A DNA stretch of 64,000 bases from an uncultured Celeribacter sp. (GCF_963675965.1 NZ_OY780935.1:372001-436000); one strand, 5' to 3'. Positions 27,296 through 36,337 are shown, counted from the first letter of the stretch. Program-made: numbers and translations. Notes: generated by a model not told the origin, from the letters alone.

Positions 27296-28423
27296 TCAGC
27301 CCACCAAACCGGAATAGCCAGCGCGTTTGAAATGCGCCGCAAGCCGTTGCAGCGCAATCCGTAACACCACCTTGCCAGAGCGCGCGGCCCAGCCCATCCG
27401 CTTTTCGATCTGTTCCATGCCTTCGAGATAGCAGCAGCAGCGCAGCGCCACATCGCCCAGCCCCGGCCCCAGCTCAGCCAGCGCCAGTGCCAGACGCGCC
27501 CGTGCCGCCTCCGCCCCCAGACCGTGGGGGTCGCCCAGACTGCGGGCAAGCTGGGCATCGGTCATCACCTGCCCCCAGTCCGGCCCCGGCCCCGCACCAA
27601 GGCGCGACAATTCGAAATCTTCGCGCAGCCGTTCCGCCGCCGCAACCAGATCGCCGCCCAGAAACGCGTCTCCGTTCTTCAGACGCCGTCGCGCCAGAAC
27701 CATGACCGGACTTTCCGACGGGTGATAGCGCACTCGTGCGGCGCGGCTATCCTGTGCCACAAAGGGCATCGGTGCTTCGCCAAAACCGGGTGCCCCGGTC
27801 TGACCCGTGCCGATGAGACGCCGGACAACGGCCCGCCCGGCCGCCGAGATGACATAACGGGTGATCTTCCCCTGCGCCTTCACCACGATCCAGTCCTTGA
27901 GCGCCATGGCCTGTGCCAGCTGACGGTCCAGTACAGCGGTCCGCACTGCGCGCCCGTCGGGCATATCCCGCACGACCACAGCGCGTTCCATGTCGCGCGC
28001 CACCGCAAGACAGGCGCCGCTTTCGCTCAGCCGTTGCAAAACGCGAAGGGCGGCCCCTTCCAGCGCGTCATCATCGGGGGTTGCGGGAAAATCGGCCGCG
28101 CTCATCTGGGCACCCTCCTTTGGCTTTTGTTTACCTTGTATCCCGGCCGACCCAAGGCACTGCGCCGCATCGCAGGCTCCGCGCGGCTGACTTAGCGACG
28201 TCAGCAGTTCGTCAATCAGCGGATCGTCCCGCTTTTGTTCGATCTTGCGAACCTGCCGCATCACCGTCGAAGGCGCACAGCCGCCTCGCCGGGCCAGCGC
28301 ACGAATGGAATCCCCACGTTCCGTATGGGCCAGATAGTGTTTGGCCGCCTGCGGCACCCAGGCTGGCAATCCCTGCCCTGCGCTATGCGCCTCTGTTCGA
28401 TGGTTCCCGGTTCCGCGTCCCAC
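27296..28423 (-). CDS. DUF6456 family DNA-binding-like protein
   Basis: About 375 residues with no enzyme motif. Near the N-terminus is a predicted helix-turn-helix (DSIRALARRGGCAPSTVMRQVRKIE), and the C-terminal part (from about LSRLGAGPGPDWGQV) carries the conserved block I recognise as DUF6456. A pair of Cys-rich residues (RCCCYLEGMEQIEKRMGW) is notable. I place the start at the GTG at 28423; the frame stays open to 28543 and the choice is uncertain. The gene is divergent from the DUF6477 gene across a CtrA box. Function is unknown; a regulator is likely. Confidence 0.75.
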   Translation of the reverse strand: MGRGTGNHRTEAHSAGQGLPAWVPQAAKHYLAHTERGDSIRALARRGGCAPSTVMRQVRKIEQKRDDPLIDELLTSLSQPRGACDAAQCLGSAGIQGKQKPKEGAQMSAADFPATPDDDALEGAALRVLQRLSESGACLAVARDMERAVVVRDMPDGRAVRTAVLDRQLAQAMALKDWIVVKAQGKITRYVISAAGRAVVRRLIGTGQTGAPGFGEAPMPFVAQDSRAARVRYHPSESPVMVLARRRLKNGDAFLGGDLVAAAERLREDFELSRLGAGPGPDWGQVMTDAQLARSLGDPHGLGAEAARARLALALAELGPGLGDVALRCCCYLEGMEQIEKRMGWAARSGKVVLRIALQRLAAHFKRAGYSGLVG

Positions 28424-28521
28424 GACATACCCCCGCGCTGGTTGTTTCCATAGGGCGTCAGATGGCGATACAGCACATGCCGTTTGGGCCCTATGCACAG
28501 ACCTCTTCACCCTCTGTCGAC

Positions 28522-28542
28522 TTATCCCCGAATCTATCCACA
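28522..28542 (+). promoter_or_regulatory. Two DnaA-box-like 9-mers
   Basis: TTATCCCCG (28522-28530) and CTATCCACA (28534-28542) differ from the DnaA consensus TTATCCACA by two and one bases. They are 18 bases upstream of a CtrA box. DnaA binding is possible but unproven. Confidence 0.3.
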
Positions 28543-28559
28543 AGGGTCCGGGGCGTCCG

Positions 28560-28575
28560 TTAAGCGTCTCTTAAC
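28560..28575 (+). promoter_or_regulatory. Full-consensus CtrA box (TTAA-N7-TTAAC)
   Basis: TTAAGCGTCTCTTAAC matches the alphaproteobacterial CtrA site exactly. A further TTAA half-site overlaps downstream (TTAACGTTTCTTAAG, spacer 6) and another TTAAC lies at about 28611. It sits 134 bases upstream of the DUF6477 start and 137 upstream of the DUF6456 start. Confidence 0.7.
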
Positions 28576-28708
28576 GTTTCTTAAGTGTCTGACAGTGTGC
28601 GAACAAAACCTTAACGCGGCGCAAGATCAGCGTTCTGCCCAGAAAAGCCCTGCGCAACGCCCCCCGCCCCTGTGGCACGCTAGATATGGATGTCAAAGGA
28701 GATCACCC

Positions 28709-29065
28709 ATGTCTTCAGCGCTATTGCAGCTCAACCGCCTGCGTCGTCCGCGCCTATTGCTGCGCGCCGCCCGTCTTGGCGTACCCCAGTATTGTCGTGC
28801 CAGAACGCTCAAACGGCTGCTTCCTGACAAACGTCATGCCCCCGGCGAGCAGATTTTGCGCGCACTTTTAATCCTCGAACAGGATCTGGATCACGCCCGC
28901 CGCGCCCGGGACGCGCAGTATGAAAGCGCGCGCCATGTCGAGGTGCTGATCGCGCTTCTGTCCGAAGCCGGACGGCTTGCGGCGGTCCCCGCGATACCCT
29001 TCTCCGGCATGGCTGTACCGCCGCCGCCCCAAACTGCCGTCGAAATCGGGAAAACGACCTGGTAA
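28709..29065 (+). CDS. DUF6477 family protein
   Basis: A 118-residue basic protein (MSSALLQLNRLRRPRLLLRA start) of a family I know only from Rhodobacterales-type genomes. AAAGGAGA precedes the ATG at 28709. The first half is Arg/Leu rich (LRRPRLLLRAARLG, RARTLKRLLP), the middle is a predicted amphipathic helix (GEQILRALLILEQDLDHARR), and the tail is Pro rich. No signal peptide. The promoter holds a consensus CtrA box, suggesting cell-cycle or motility/GTA-type control. Function is unknown. guaA follows after 59 bases on the same strand. Confidence 0.82.
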   Translation: MSSALLQLNRLRRPRLLLRAARLGVPQYCRARTLKRLLPDKRHAPGEQILRALLILEQDLDHARRARDAQYESARHVEVLIALLSEAGRLAAVPAIPFSGMAVPPPPQTAVEIGKTTW

Positions 29066-29124
29066 ATGCGACCACAACAGGAATCTGTCTTGCCTGAACT
29101 GCGCCCGCGCCCTAAAGGCAAGTC

Positions 29125-30696
29125 ATGACCCAATTGACCCATGACCGCCTCCTCATCATTGACTTTGGTTCACAGGTGACCCAGCTCATCGCGCGCCGCC
29201 TTCGCGAACTCAATGTCTATTGCGAAATCCACCCCTATCAGAACGTCACCGACGAAAGCCTGAAAGAGATGGCGCCCAAGGCGATCATCTTCTCCGGCGG
29301 TCCCGACAGCGTGATGCGCGAAGGCTCACCCCGCCCGCCCAAAACGGCTTATGAGCTGGGCGTGCCGATCCTTGGCATCTGTTACGGGCAGCAGGTCATG
29401 ATGCACGATCTGGGCGGTCGCGTTGAAGCGGGTGAACATGCCACCGCCGAATTCGGCCGCGCTTATGTGACACCGACCGACAAGCATACCGACTTTTTCA
29501 ACGGCTGGTTTATGGACCCGACGGGCAAGGAACAGGTCTGGATGAGCCACGGCGATCACGTCGCAGAAATCGCCCCGGGCTTTGACGTTTACGGCACCTC
29601 TCCGGGCGCGCCCTTCGCGATGACCGCCGATCTTGAGCGTCGGTTCTACGCCGTGCAGTTCCACCCCGAGGTGCATCACACGCCGAACGGCGCGACGCTC
29701 TATGAGAACTTCGTCAAACTTGCCGGGTTCAAGGGCGACTGGACCATGGGCGCCTATCGCGAGGAAATGATCCAGAAGATCCGCGAACAGGTCGGCAACA
29801 AGAAAGTCATCTGCGGTCTCTCGGGCGGCGTCGATAGCTCTGTCACTGCCATTCTGCTGCACGAGGCCATTGGCGATCAGTTGACCTGTGTCTTTGTCGA
29901 CCATGGCTTGCTGCGCCTCAACGAGGCGGAACAGGTGGTCACCATGTTCCGCGACAACTACAATCTGAACCTCATTGCCGCGGACGAAAGCGATCTGTTC
30001 CTCGATGCGCTCGAAGGCGTCTCCGACCCCGAGGTCAAACGCAAAACCATCGGCAAGCTGTTCATCGACGTGTTCCAGAAATACGCCAATGAGATCGAAG
30101 GCGCAGAGTTCCTTGCCCAGGGCACGCTTTACCCTGACGTAATCGAAAGCGTGTCTTTCTCCGGCGGACCTTCGGTGACAATCAAGTCGCACCACAACGT
30201 TGGCGGTCTGCCCGAGAAAATGGGCCTGAAACTGGTCGAGCCGCTGCGCGAGCTGTTCAAGGACGAAGTGCGCGCGCTGGGCCATGAGTTGGGCCTGCCG
30301 GCGTCGTTCATCGGACGCCATCCCTTCCCGGGACCGGGTCTTGCGATCCGCTGCCCCGGCGAGATCACCCGTGAAAAGCTCGACATCCTGCGCAAGGCCG
30401 ATGCGGTCTATATCGACCAGATCCGCAAACACGGTCTCTATGACGAGATCTGGCAGGCCTTTGCCGCGATCCTGCCGATGCGCACCGTGGGCGTGATGGG
30501 CGACGGGCGCACCTATGACTATGCGCTGGCGCTGCGGGCGGTCACCTCGGTCGACGGCATGACCGCCGACTATTACCCGTTCAGCCACGAGTTCCTCGGC
30601 GAAACCTCGACCCGGATCATCAATGAGGTCAAAGGCGTGAACCGTGTGTTCTACGACTGCACCTCGAAACCGCCGGGCACCATCGAAATGGAATAA
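29125..30696 (+). CDS. guaA: GMP synthase (glutamine-hydrolysing)
   Basis: A 523-residue two-domain enzyme converting XMP to GMP. The N-terminal glutamine amidotransferase has Cys86 in GICYGQQ and the His-Glu pair in QFHPEVHHT; the ATP pyrophosphatase domain has the P-loop GLSGGVDSS (about 233-241) and the C-terminal dimer domain ends KPPGTIEME, the family signature. It is complete and typical. Confidence 0.98.
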   Translation: MTQLTHDRLLIIDFGSQVTQLIARRLRELNVYCEIHPYQNVTDESLKEMAPKAIIFSGGPDSVMREGSPRPPKTAYELGVPILGICYGQQVMMHDLGGRVEAGEHATAEFGRAYVTPTDKHTDFFNGWFMDPTGKEQVWMSHGDHVAEIAPGFDVYGTSPGAPFAMTADLERRFYAVQFHPEVHHTPNGATLYENFVKLAGFKGDWTMGAYREEMIQKIREQVGNKKVICGLSGGVDSSVTAILLHEAIGDQLTCVFVDHGLLRLNEAEQVVTMFRDNYNLNLIAADESDLFLDALEGVSDPEVKRKTIGKLFIDVFQKYANEIEGAEFLAQGTLYPDVIESVSFSGGPSVTIKSHHNVGGLPEKMGLKLVEPLRELFKDEVRALGHELGLPASFIGRHPFPGPGLAIRCPGEITREKLDILRKADAVYIDQIRKHGLYDEIWQAFAAILPMRTVGVMGDGRTYDYALALRAVTSVDGMTADYYPFSHEFLGETSTRIINEVKGVNRVFYDCTSKPPGTIEME

Positions 30697-30710
30697 CCCC
30701 CCTTCTCTGA

Positions 30711-30738
30711 AAGGCGCGTCCACTGGGCGCGCCTTTTT
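30711..30738 (+). terminator. Rho-independent terminator of guaA
   Basis: AAGGCGCG pairs with CGCGCCTT around a 9-base loop, followed by TTT; it starts 14 bases after the guaA stop. Confidence 0.85.
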
Positions 30739-30883
30739 CATTGCAGAGCCTGAGGGGCAACGCGACGGCAGAACAAGGCCCCCGAGGCTCCCACAAAAAC
30801 GCAATCCACCTGTCGCCGCGCTGCGGGGTATTAGCGCAAGAAATCTCTGCGACATTTTTGCGTTTTCGGCTAGAAGCCCTTCT

Positions 30884-31162
30884 ATGGGAAGAGTTTTACT
30901 GACAGGTACGATGCGCTGTGCGCCGCATGAGGTCGACGATGTCGTCGCCCTGCTGGATCTGCACCGGCGTCTTTCGCGAGCAGAACCGGGATGTCTGCAG
31001 TTCGATCTGTGGCAAGACGAACTCGATCCCTCGCTATTCCACGTGCATGAGGTGTTTCGCAGCGAATCCGATTTCGAGGCCCATCAAACCCGCACCCGCC
31101 GCTCTGACTGGTGGCGCATCACCCATGCGATGACGCGCAATTTTACTCGTTCCCCTGCATGA
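30884..31162 (+). CDS. Antibiotic biosynthesis monooxygenase (ABM) domain protein
   Basis: A 92-residue single-domain protein of the dimeric alpha/beta-barrel type. The start MGRVLLTGTMRC at 30884 and the motifs EPGCLQFDLWQ and HVHEVFRSESDFEAHQ match ABM/quinol-oxidase-like proteins. Members oxidise quinols or bind small molecules; the function here cannot be stated. It overlaps the following EamA gene by ATGA, so both are made together. Confidence 0.86.
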   Translation: MGRVLLTGTMRCAPHEVDDVVALLDLHRRLSRAEPGCLQFDLWQDELDPSLFHVHEVFRSESDFEAHQTRTRRSDWWRITHAMTRNFTRSPA

Positions 31163-32091
31163 ACACTGACGTGATGCCACAAACCGTGCCGCACCCTATG
31201 CGCGCGGCGCTTTGGATGCTGGGCGCGCTCTGCGGCTTTTCACTGATGGCCGTTTCCGGGCGTATGCTGTCCGGCTCTCTCGATACCTTCGAAATTCTCG
31301 GCTACCGGTCGTTTTTCGGCCTGCTGCTGGTGCTGGGCGTCGCGCTGGCCCGTCGCCGCACGCACGAGCTTCGCCCCCGCGCCATGCGTCTGCATCTGGG
31401 CCGCAATCTGGGCCATTTCTTTGCCCAGAACCTATGGCTTTATGCCCTGACACTGATCCCGCTGGCGCAGCTCTTTGCGCTCGAGTTTTCCTATCCGATC
31501 CTCGTGGGCCTTGGGGCCGCGCTGTTTCTGGGGGAACGGATGACGCCGCTACGAGCGCTGACGTCGCTCATCGGGTTCTGCGGCATTCTCATCGTCGCCC
31601 GCCCCTTTGGGGCCGACGGTCTGTCTCTGGGGCTGATCGCCGCCATGGTGTCGGCCTTTGGCTTTGCCGCCTCGGCCCTGTTCACAAAGCAATTGACACG
31701 CACTGTGGATGTGTCGGTGCTGGGGATCATGTTCTGGATGGTGACACTGCAACTGATCTTCGGCCTGGGGTGCGCCTTGCTCGATGGTCAGGTGTCGTGG
31801 CTCAGCCTGCAGGACCTTCCCTGGGTCATGATCTACGGCTTTGCCGGGCTGTGGGCCCATTTCTGCCTGACCACAGCGCTGAGCATCGCGCCTGCCTCCA
31901 TCGTCACCCCCATGGATTTCCTGCGCCTGCCGCTGATCGCGGTGATCGGCATGCTGTTTTACAGCGAACCGCTGGATGGCTATGTCTTCCTTGGCGCCGT
32001 AATCATCTTTGGCGCCAATTACGCCAACATCCTGAACGAAACGCGCCGGCGCCGGGCACGCAATGGCAATTTCGGCAAGAAAACCACATAG
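31159..32091 (+). CDS. EamA/DMT-family transporter
   Basis: A 310-residue inner-membrane protein with about ten hydrophobic segments in two EamA repeats (first around WLYALTLIPLAQLFALEFSYP with the repeat-ending GERMTPLRALTSLIGFCGI region). The start at 31159 overlaps the ABM gene stop (ATGA). Such proteins export amino acids, nucleobases or related small molecules; the substrate is unknown. A basic tail (RRRRARNGNF) lies in the cytoplasm. Confidence 0.9.
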   Translation: MNTDVMPQTVPHPMRAALWMLGALCGFSLMAVSGRMLSGSLDTFEILGYRSFFGLLLVLGVALARRRTHELRPRAMRLHLGRNLGHFFAQNLWLYALTLIPLAQLFALEFSYPILVGLGAALFLGERMTPLRALTSLIGFCGILIVARPFGADGLSLGLIAAMVSAFGFAASALFTKQLTRTVDVSVLGIMFWMVTLQLIFGLGCALLDGQVSWLSLQDLPWVMIYGFAGLWAHFCLTTALSIAPASIVTPMDFLRLPLIAVIGMLFYSEPLDGYVFLGAVIIFGANYANILNETRRRRARNGNFGKKTT

Positions 32092-32242
32092 AAAGACATT
32101 TTCGGTCTATGACGCGGCGTCAGAATTGCTTGAAAATGCGCGCACGCCTAGGCTGATTTCACAACAAGTGCGGCAAATCGCGCAACATTCGAAAAAATGA
32201 TTCAGGATAGCGAGCCCCAGTGGCTCGTCAGGGATGGAGATC

Positions 32243-33346
32243 ATGAAAAACACGTCAATTCTGGCTGCGGCACTCGCAGTCGGCGCCACAGGCGCATACG
32301 CAGGCGGTATGGATCGCTCAGGTCAGTCGATCGCACCGCTTTTCGAAACAGGCAGCTATGTTGAACTGAGCTTCGGCTCCGTGAGCCCGGATGTCTCAGG
32401 CACGCTCGGGGCCGATTCCGGTGACGTCACCCCCTCGTTCAGCATGGTGTCGGGTGCCTATAAACAAGACTTCAACGAACAGCTGTCCTTTGCGCTGATC
32501 ATCGACCAGCCCTTTGGCGCGGACGTCGATTACGGCACAGGCACCGGCTATCCGATCGCAGGCTCCAACGCGTCGGTGGACACCACAGGCGTGACCGCGA
32601 TCTTGCGCTACAAGTTCAATGATCGTTTCTCGGTCTACGGCGGTGTGCGCAACCTCTCCTCTGAAGGGGAAGTGCAACTTGTTCTGCCGCCAAGCGGGAC
32701 GCCATACGAAATGACGACCAGCAACGAAAACGATTGGTCCTATCTGGTCGGTGTGGCCTATGAAATCCCGGACATCGCCCTGCGGGCGAGCCTGACCTAC
32801 AACTCCGGCACGGATATTTCGTTTGATACCCATGAGGAATACGGGCCGGGTTTGGCAGCAACTCTGGACAGCACGATGGATGTGACCATGCCGAAGTCGA
32901 TCAACTTCGATTTCCAGACCGGCATCGCGGCTGACACCTTGCTGATGTTCTCAGCCCGCTGGGTGGAATGGACTTCCACCACGATTGCTCCAGATGCCTA
33001 CACTGGGCTCCTTACTCTCGCAGGCGCGGCTGACACAGACCTCGTGAACCACGACGACGACACGATTTCCTACACACTGGGTGTAGGCCGCCGGTTCAAC
33101 GACAAGCTCTCCGGCTCTCTGTCCATCGGCTATGAAAAGGCCAATGGCGGCATCTCTGGCAACCTGTCGCCGACCGATGGCTACAAATCCATCTCAGCCG
33201 GCCTGAAATACCAGATCACCGAACAGACCGCGATCTCCGGTGGCGTCAGCTACGCCTGGATCGGGGACACGACCACCAGCATTGGCGGTGAATTCGAAGA
33301 CAACAACGCCCTGGGTGTTGGCATCCGTCTGTCGCATCACTTCTGA
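32243..33346 (+). CDS. Outer-membrane protein of the OmpP1/FadL family
   Basis: A 367-residue porin with a signal peptide (MKNTSILAAALAVGATGAYA, cut after Ala20) and alternating strands ending in RLSHHF, whose terminal Phe is the outer-membrane assembly signal. FadL relatives move long-chain fatty acids or other hydrophobic molecules across the outer membrane. I start at ATG 32243; an in-frame ATG 9 bases earlier is possible. The 151 bases before it carry no other gene. Confidence 0.92.
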   Translation: MKNTSILAAALAVGATGAYAGGMDRSGQSIAPLFETGSYVELSFGSVSPDVSGTLGADSGDVTPSFSMVSGAYKQDFNEQLSFALIIDQPFGADVDYGTGTGYPIAGSNASVDTTGVTAILRYKFNDRFSVYGGVRNLSSEGEVQLVLPPSGTPYEMTTSNENDWSYLVGVAYEIPDIALRASLTYNSGTDISFDTHEEYGPGLAATLDSTMDVTMPKSINFDFQTGIAADTLLMFSARWVEWTSTTIAPDAYTGLLTLAGAADTDLVNHDDDTISYTLGVGRRFNDKLSGSLSIGYEKANGGISGNLSPTDGYKSISAGLKYQITEQTAISGGVSYAWIGDTTTSIGGEFEDNNALGVGIRLSHHF

Positions 33347-33371
33347 TCGCAGCAAAACCACAAGATCCGAA

Positions 33372-33400
33372 AGGCCCTGCATCCCTTGCAGGGTCTTTTT
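33372..33400 (+). terminator. Rho-independent terminator of the FadL-like gene
   Basis: CCCTGCA and TGCAGGG pair around 5 bases, followed by TCTTTTT; 26 bases after the stop. Confidence 0.87.
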
Positions 33401-33531
33401 CCTGCGTGAGATTCAGCTCTGACGGGCACATATCACGCCTTGTGATGATCCGTTGCACAAGAAACGGATTGCCGAAACGACCGGCAGCGGCCAAAACCGG
33501 CCAGAGAATTCCGTCAGCACAAAGGTGCCCC

Positions 33532-34440
33532 ATGGCCGCACAGAAACAGATCTCCTTGATGGCCTGGCTTGGACTGGCCGCGATGGGGCTTCTATGGGGA
33601 GGCTCGTTTCTGTCTGTGGCGCTCCTGAACCGGGAACTGCCGGTCTATTGGGTGGTTGCCGCGCGGGTCAGTATCGCTGCCGCTGTGCTTTGGTCCTATG
33701 TCCTGCTCAAACGCCTGCCCCTGCCACCGCTCAAACGCTACCTGTGGCGTTTTATCGTCGTGGGCACGCTCACCTCCGCCCTGCCCTTCATGCTGATCAC
33801 CTGGGCGCAGCATCGTATCCCCTCGGGGCTGGCTGGCATTTTGAATGCCTCCACGGCGATTTTCGGCGTGCTTTTCGCCGCACTGTTTTTTGCCGATGAA
33901 CGCCTGGGCTGGCGCAAAGGCAGCGGCGTCACGCTTGGGGTTTTGGGCATTATCACCGTCATCGGCCCCGACGCGCTGCGGGATTTCGACCTGACGTCGA
34001 TGAGCCAGCTGGCGATGATCGCGGCCACCATGTCCTATGGCATTTCCAATGTCCTTGGGCGCAAGCTGATGGCCGGGCTGCGACCGCAGGTCGCCGCCGC
34101 CGGCATGCTATCAGGCGCTGCGGCCTTTGCCCTGCCGATGGCCTTTGTGCTGTCCGGCCCGCCGCCGCTGAGCCTGATGCCGACGACATGGGGCGCTTTG
34201 GCCTATCTGTCGATCATGGCCACGGGCCTCACCTATCTGATCTACTACCGGGTGCTGGCGGCTGCTGGTGCAGGCAACACCTCGCTGACCACGCTGATCG
34301 TCGCGCCGGTGTCCATCACCCTTGGGGCAATCGTCTTGGGAGAAAGCCTGTCGCCTGCGGCCTACCTCGGATTTTCCCTGATCGCCCTGGGGCTTTTGGT
34401 CATCGACGGGCGCCTGTTGCGGCGTGTTTCACGCGGGTGA
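33532..34440 (+). CDS. EamA/DMT-family transporter (second copy)
   Basis: A 302-residue membrane protein with about ten hydrophobic segments in two EamA repeats (GGSFLSVALLNRELPV early, GAIVLGESLSPAAYLGFSLI late). It starts at ATG 33532; the open frame extends to 33406 without family features. It is only distantly similar to the EamA gene at 31159. Substrate unknown. Confidence 0.9.
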   Translation: MAAQKQISLMAWLGLAAMGLLWGGSFLSVALLNRELPVYWVVAARVSIAAAVLWSYVLLKRLPLPPLKRYLWRFIVVGTLTSALPFMLITWAQHRIPSGLAGILNASTAIFGVLFAALFFADERLGWRKGSGVTLGVLGIITVIGPDALRDFDLTSMSQLAMIAATMSYGISNVLGRKLMAGLRPQVAAAGMLSGAAAFALPMAFVLSGPPPLSLMPTTWGALAYLSIMATGLTYLIYYRVLAAAGAGNTSLTTLIVAPVSITLGAIVLGESLSPAAYLGFSLIALGLLVIDGRLLRRVSRG

Positions 34441-34509
34441 GTTCCGCGAAACCTCTTGCCCAGCCGCGCGTCCCATGGCAGGCAGGAGCCGTTCAACAGG
34501 GGCGACCAG

Positions 34510-35382
34510 ATGACATATACTTCGGGTGACGACTGGCGGGGGGCCGCCACCAAACGGATCATTCTTTTCGGCATGTCAGGCCTTGGGAAAACGCATATTT
34601 CCCAAATGCTGCGCGACACCGGCGCGTGGTATCACTATTCCGTCGATTATCGGATCGGTACGCGTTATCTCGGCGAGGCGATTGACGACAACCTTAAAAA
34701 AGCCGCCATGCAGCTGCCGTTTCTGCGCGACCAGCTGATGACGGATTCCATCTGCGTCAAAGCCAAAGTGTCCTTTAACAACCTCGCCCCGGTGTCCCAT
34801 TATCTGGGCAAGCCCGGCGCGCCTGCGCAGGGCGGCATTCCGATGGAGGCGTTCCGCCAGCGTCAGGAGCTGTTCCGGGCCGCCGAAGAAGCCGCACTGC
34901 TCGACACCGGTCATTTCATTGACCGCGCCCAGGACATCTACGGCTATCCGCATTTCGTCTGCGACACTGGCGGTTCGATTTGCGAATGGGTCGACCCCGA
35001 CGATCCCAATGATCCGATCCTGAGCGCGCTGTCGCAAGAGGCGCTGCTGGTCTGGATCGAAGGCACGGAGGCCCATACCGAAGAACTGATCCGCCGGTTT
35101 GACCGTGCGCCCAAACCGATGGCCTATCAGCCGGAGTTTCTGACCACCGTCTGGCAAAGCTATCTGGAAGAAAACGGGCTGTCAGAAACCGATGTGAACC
35201 CGGATGACTTCATCCGCTACACCTATGCCCGTGCCCTGGCCCATCGTCAGCCCCGCTACCGCGCCATGGCTGATCGCTGGGGCGTCACCATCCAGGCGGA
35301 AGATCTTGCAAAAGCACTGTCGCCCGCGGCCTTCGTGGATTTGATCGGGGCGGCGCTTGATAAAAAGCATCCTGCAGCCTAA
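34510..35382 (+). CDS. Conserved P-loop ATPase upstream of metA
   Basis: A 290-residue soluble protein with a Walker A motif in ILFGMSGLGKTHIS (about residues 18-31) and an acidic segment CEWVDPDDPNDP near the middle. It lacks clear Walker B or sensor motifs of a known class, and I do not recognise a named family; it looks like a small kinase/NTPase. It starts at ATG 34510, 31 bases before metA on the same strand, so the two are probably cotranscribed. The function is unknown. Confidence 0.8.
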   Translation: MTYTSGDDWRGAATKRIILFGMSGLGKTHISQMLRDTGAWYHYSVDYRIGTRYLGEAIDDNLKKAAMQLPFLRDQLMTDSICVKAKVSFNNLAPVSHYLGKPGAPAQGGIPMEAFRQRQELFRAAEEAALLDTGHFIDRAQDIYGYPHFVCDTGGSICEWVDPDDPNDPILSALSQEALLVWIEGTEAHTEELIRRFDRAPKPMAYQPEFLTTVWQSYLEENGLSETDVNPDDFIRYTYARALAHRQPRYRAMADRWGVTIQAEDLAKALSPAAFVDLIGAALDKKHPAA

Positions 35383-35413
35383 ATTCCGATCCTTACCATT
35401 TTAGGAGACTGTT

Positions 35414-36337
35414 ATGCCGATCACCCTGCCCGAAACGCTTCCTGCCTATGATGTTCTCTCTGCCGAGGGCGTCATGGTCATGGGCGAAGGCCGGGCGGCA
35501 CGGCAGGATATTCGCCCGCTGAAAATCGGCCTGCTGAACCTGATGCCGAAAAAGATCCAGACGGAGAACCAGTTTGCCCGTCTGATCGGTGCGACACCGC
35601 TGCAGATCGATTTTCACCTGATCCGCATGAGCGAGCATCAGACCCGCAACACCGCAGCCGAGCATATGGAACAGTTCTACCGGCCGTTTTCCGAGGTCAA
35701 AGCCAGTGGTGAGAAATTCGACGGTCTGGTCATCACTGGCGCGCCGATTGAACACCTGCCCTTTGAAGAGGTCACCTATTGGGACGAGTTGAAAGAGGTT
35801 TTCGACTGGACCCAGAGCCATGTTCATTCGACCTTCGGCGTGTGCTGGGGCGGCATGGCGATGATCAACTATTTCCATGGCGTGCAGAAACACCTGCTGA
35901 GCGAGAAAGCCTTTGGCCTGTTTCGGCAGAACAATCTGGCCCCGGCCTCGCCCTATCTGCGCGGGTTCTCGGATGAATGCTACATCCCCGTCAGCCGCTG
36001 GACCGAGATGCGTCAGGCCGAGATCGACGCGGTGCCCTCGCTGATCCCGCTTCTGGGGTCCGATATCACAGGGCCTTGCCTTGTGCAGGACCCCAATCAC
36101 CGGGCGCTCTACATCTTCAACCATTTCGAATATGACACCGGCACCCTGCTGGAGGAATATCGGCGCGATGTGGAAAGTGGACAGGAGATTATCCTGCCGC
36201 AGCATTATTTCCCCAACGACAATCCGGATCTGCGTCCGGTGAACCGCTGGCGATCCCATGCGCATTTGCTCTATGGCAACTGGATCAACGAGATCTACCA
36301 GACGACAACCTACGACATGACGCAAATTGGCTCTTGA
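35414..36337 (+). CDS. metA: Homoserine O-acyltransferase MetA, probably acetyl-CoA specific
   Basis: A 307-residue MetA that activates homoserine for methionine synthesis. The catalytic Cys is in FGVCWGGMAM and the His/Glu pair in the later part (FNHFEYDTG). The acyl-specificity position, Gly111 in E. coli MetA (TGAPLG), is Glu here in TGAPIEHL (Glu113). Published work on Bacillus cereus links Glu at this place to acetyl-CoA use, so the product is predicted to be O-acetylhomoserine. GGAGA precedes the ATG. No SAM riboswitch is visible upstream. Confidence 0.94.
   Translation: MPITLPETLPAYDVLSAEGVMVMGEGRAARQDIRPLKIGLLNLMPKKIQTENQFARLIGATPLQIDFHLIRMSEHQTRNTAAEHMEQFYRPFSEVKASGEKFDGLVITGAPIEHLPFEEVTYWDELKEVFDWTQSHVHSTFGVCWGGMAMINYFHGVQKHLLSEKAFGLFRQNNLAPASPYLRGFSDECYIPVSRWTEMRQAEIDAVPSLIPLLGSDITGPCLVQDPNHRALYIFNHFEYDTGTLLEEYRRDVESGQEIILPQHYFPNDNPDLRPVNRWRSHAHLLYGNWINEIYQTTTYDMTQIGS

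Noticed and set aside
29326..30855. 509-codon minus-strand frame opposite guaA
   Set aside because: guaA is clear and complete on the other strand; this frame has shadow composition and no motif.
34441..34509. SAM riboswitch ahead of the ATPase-metA pair
   Set aside because: I looked for SAM-II and SAM/SAH-type core sequences and found none in this short gap or directly before metA.
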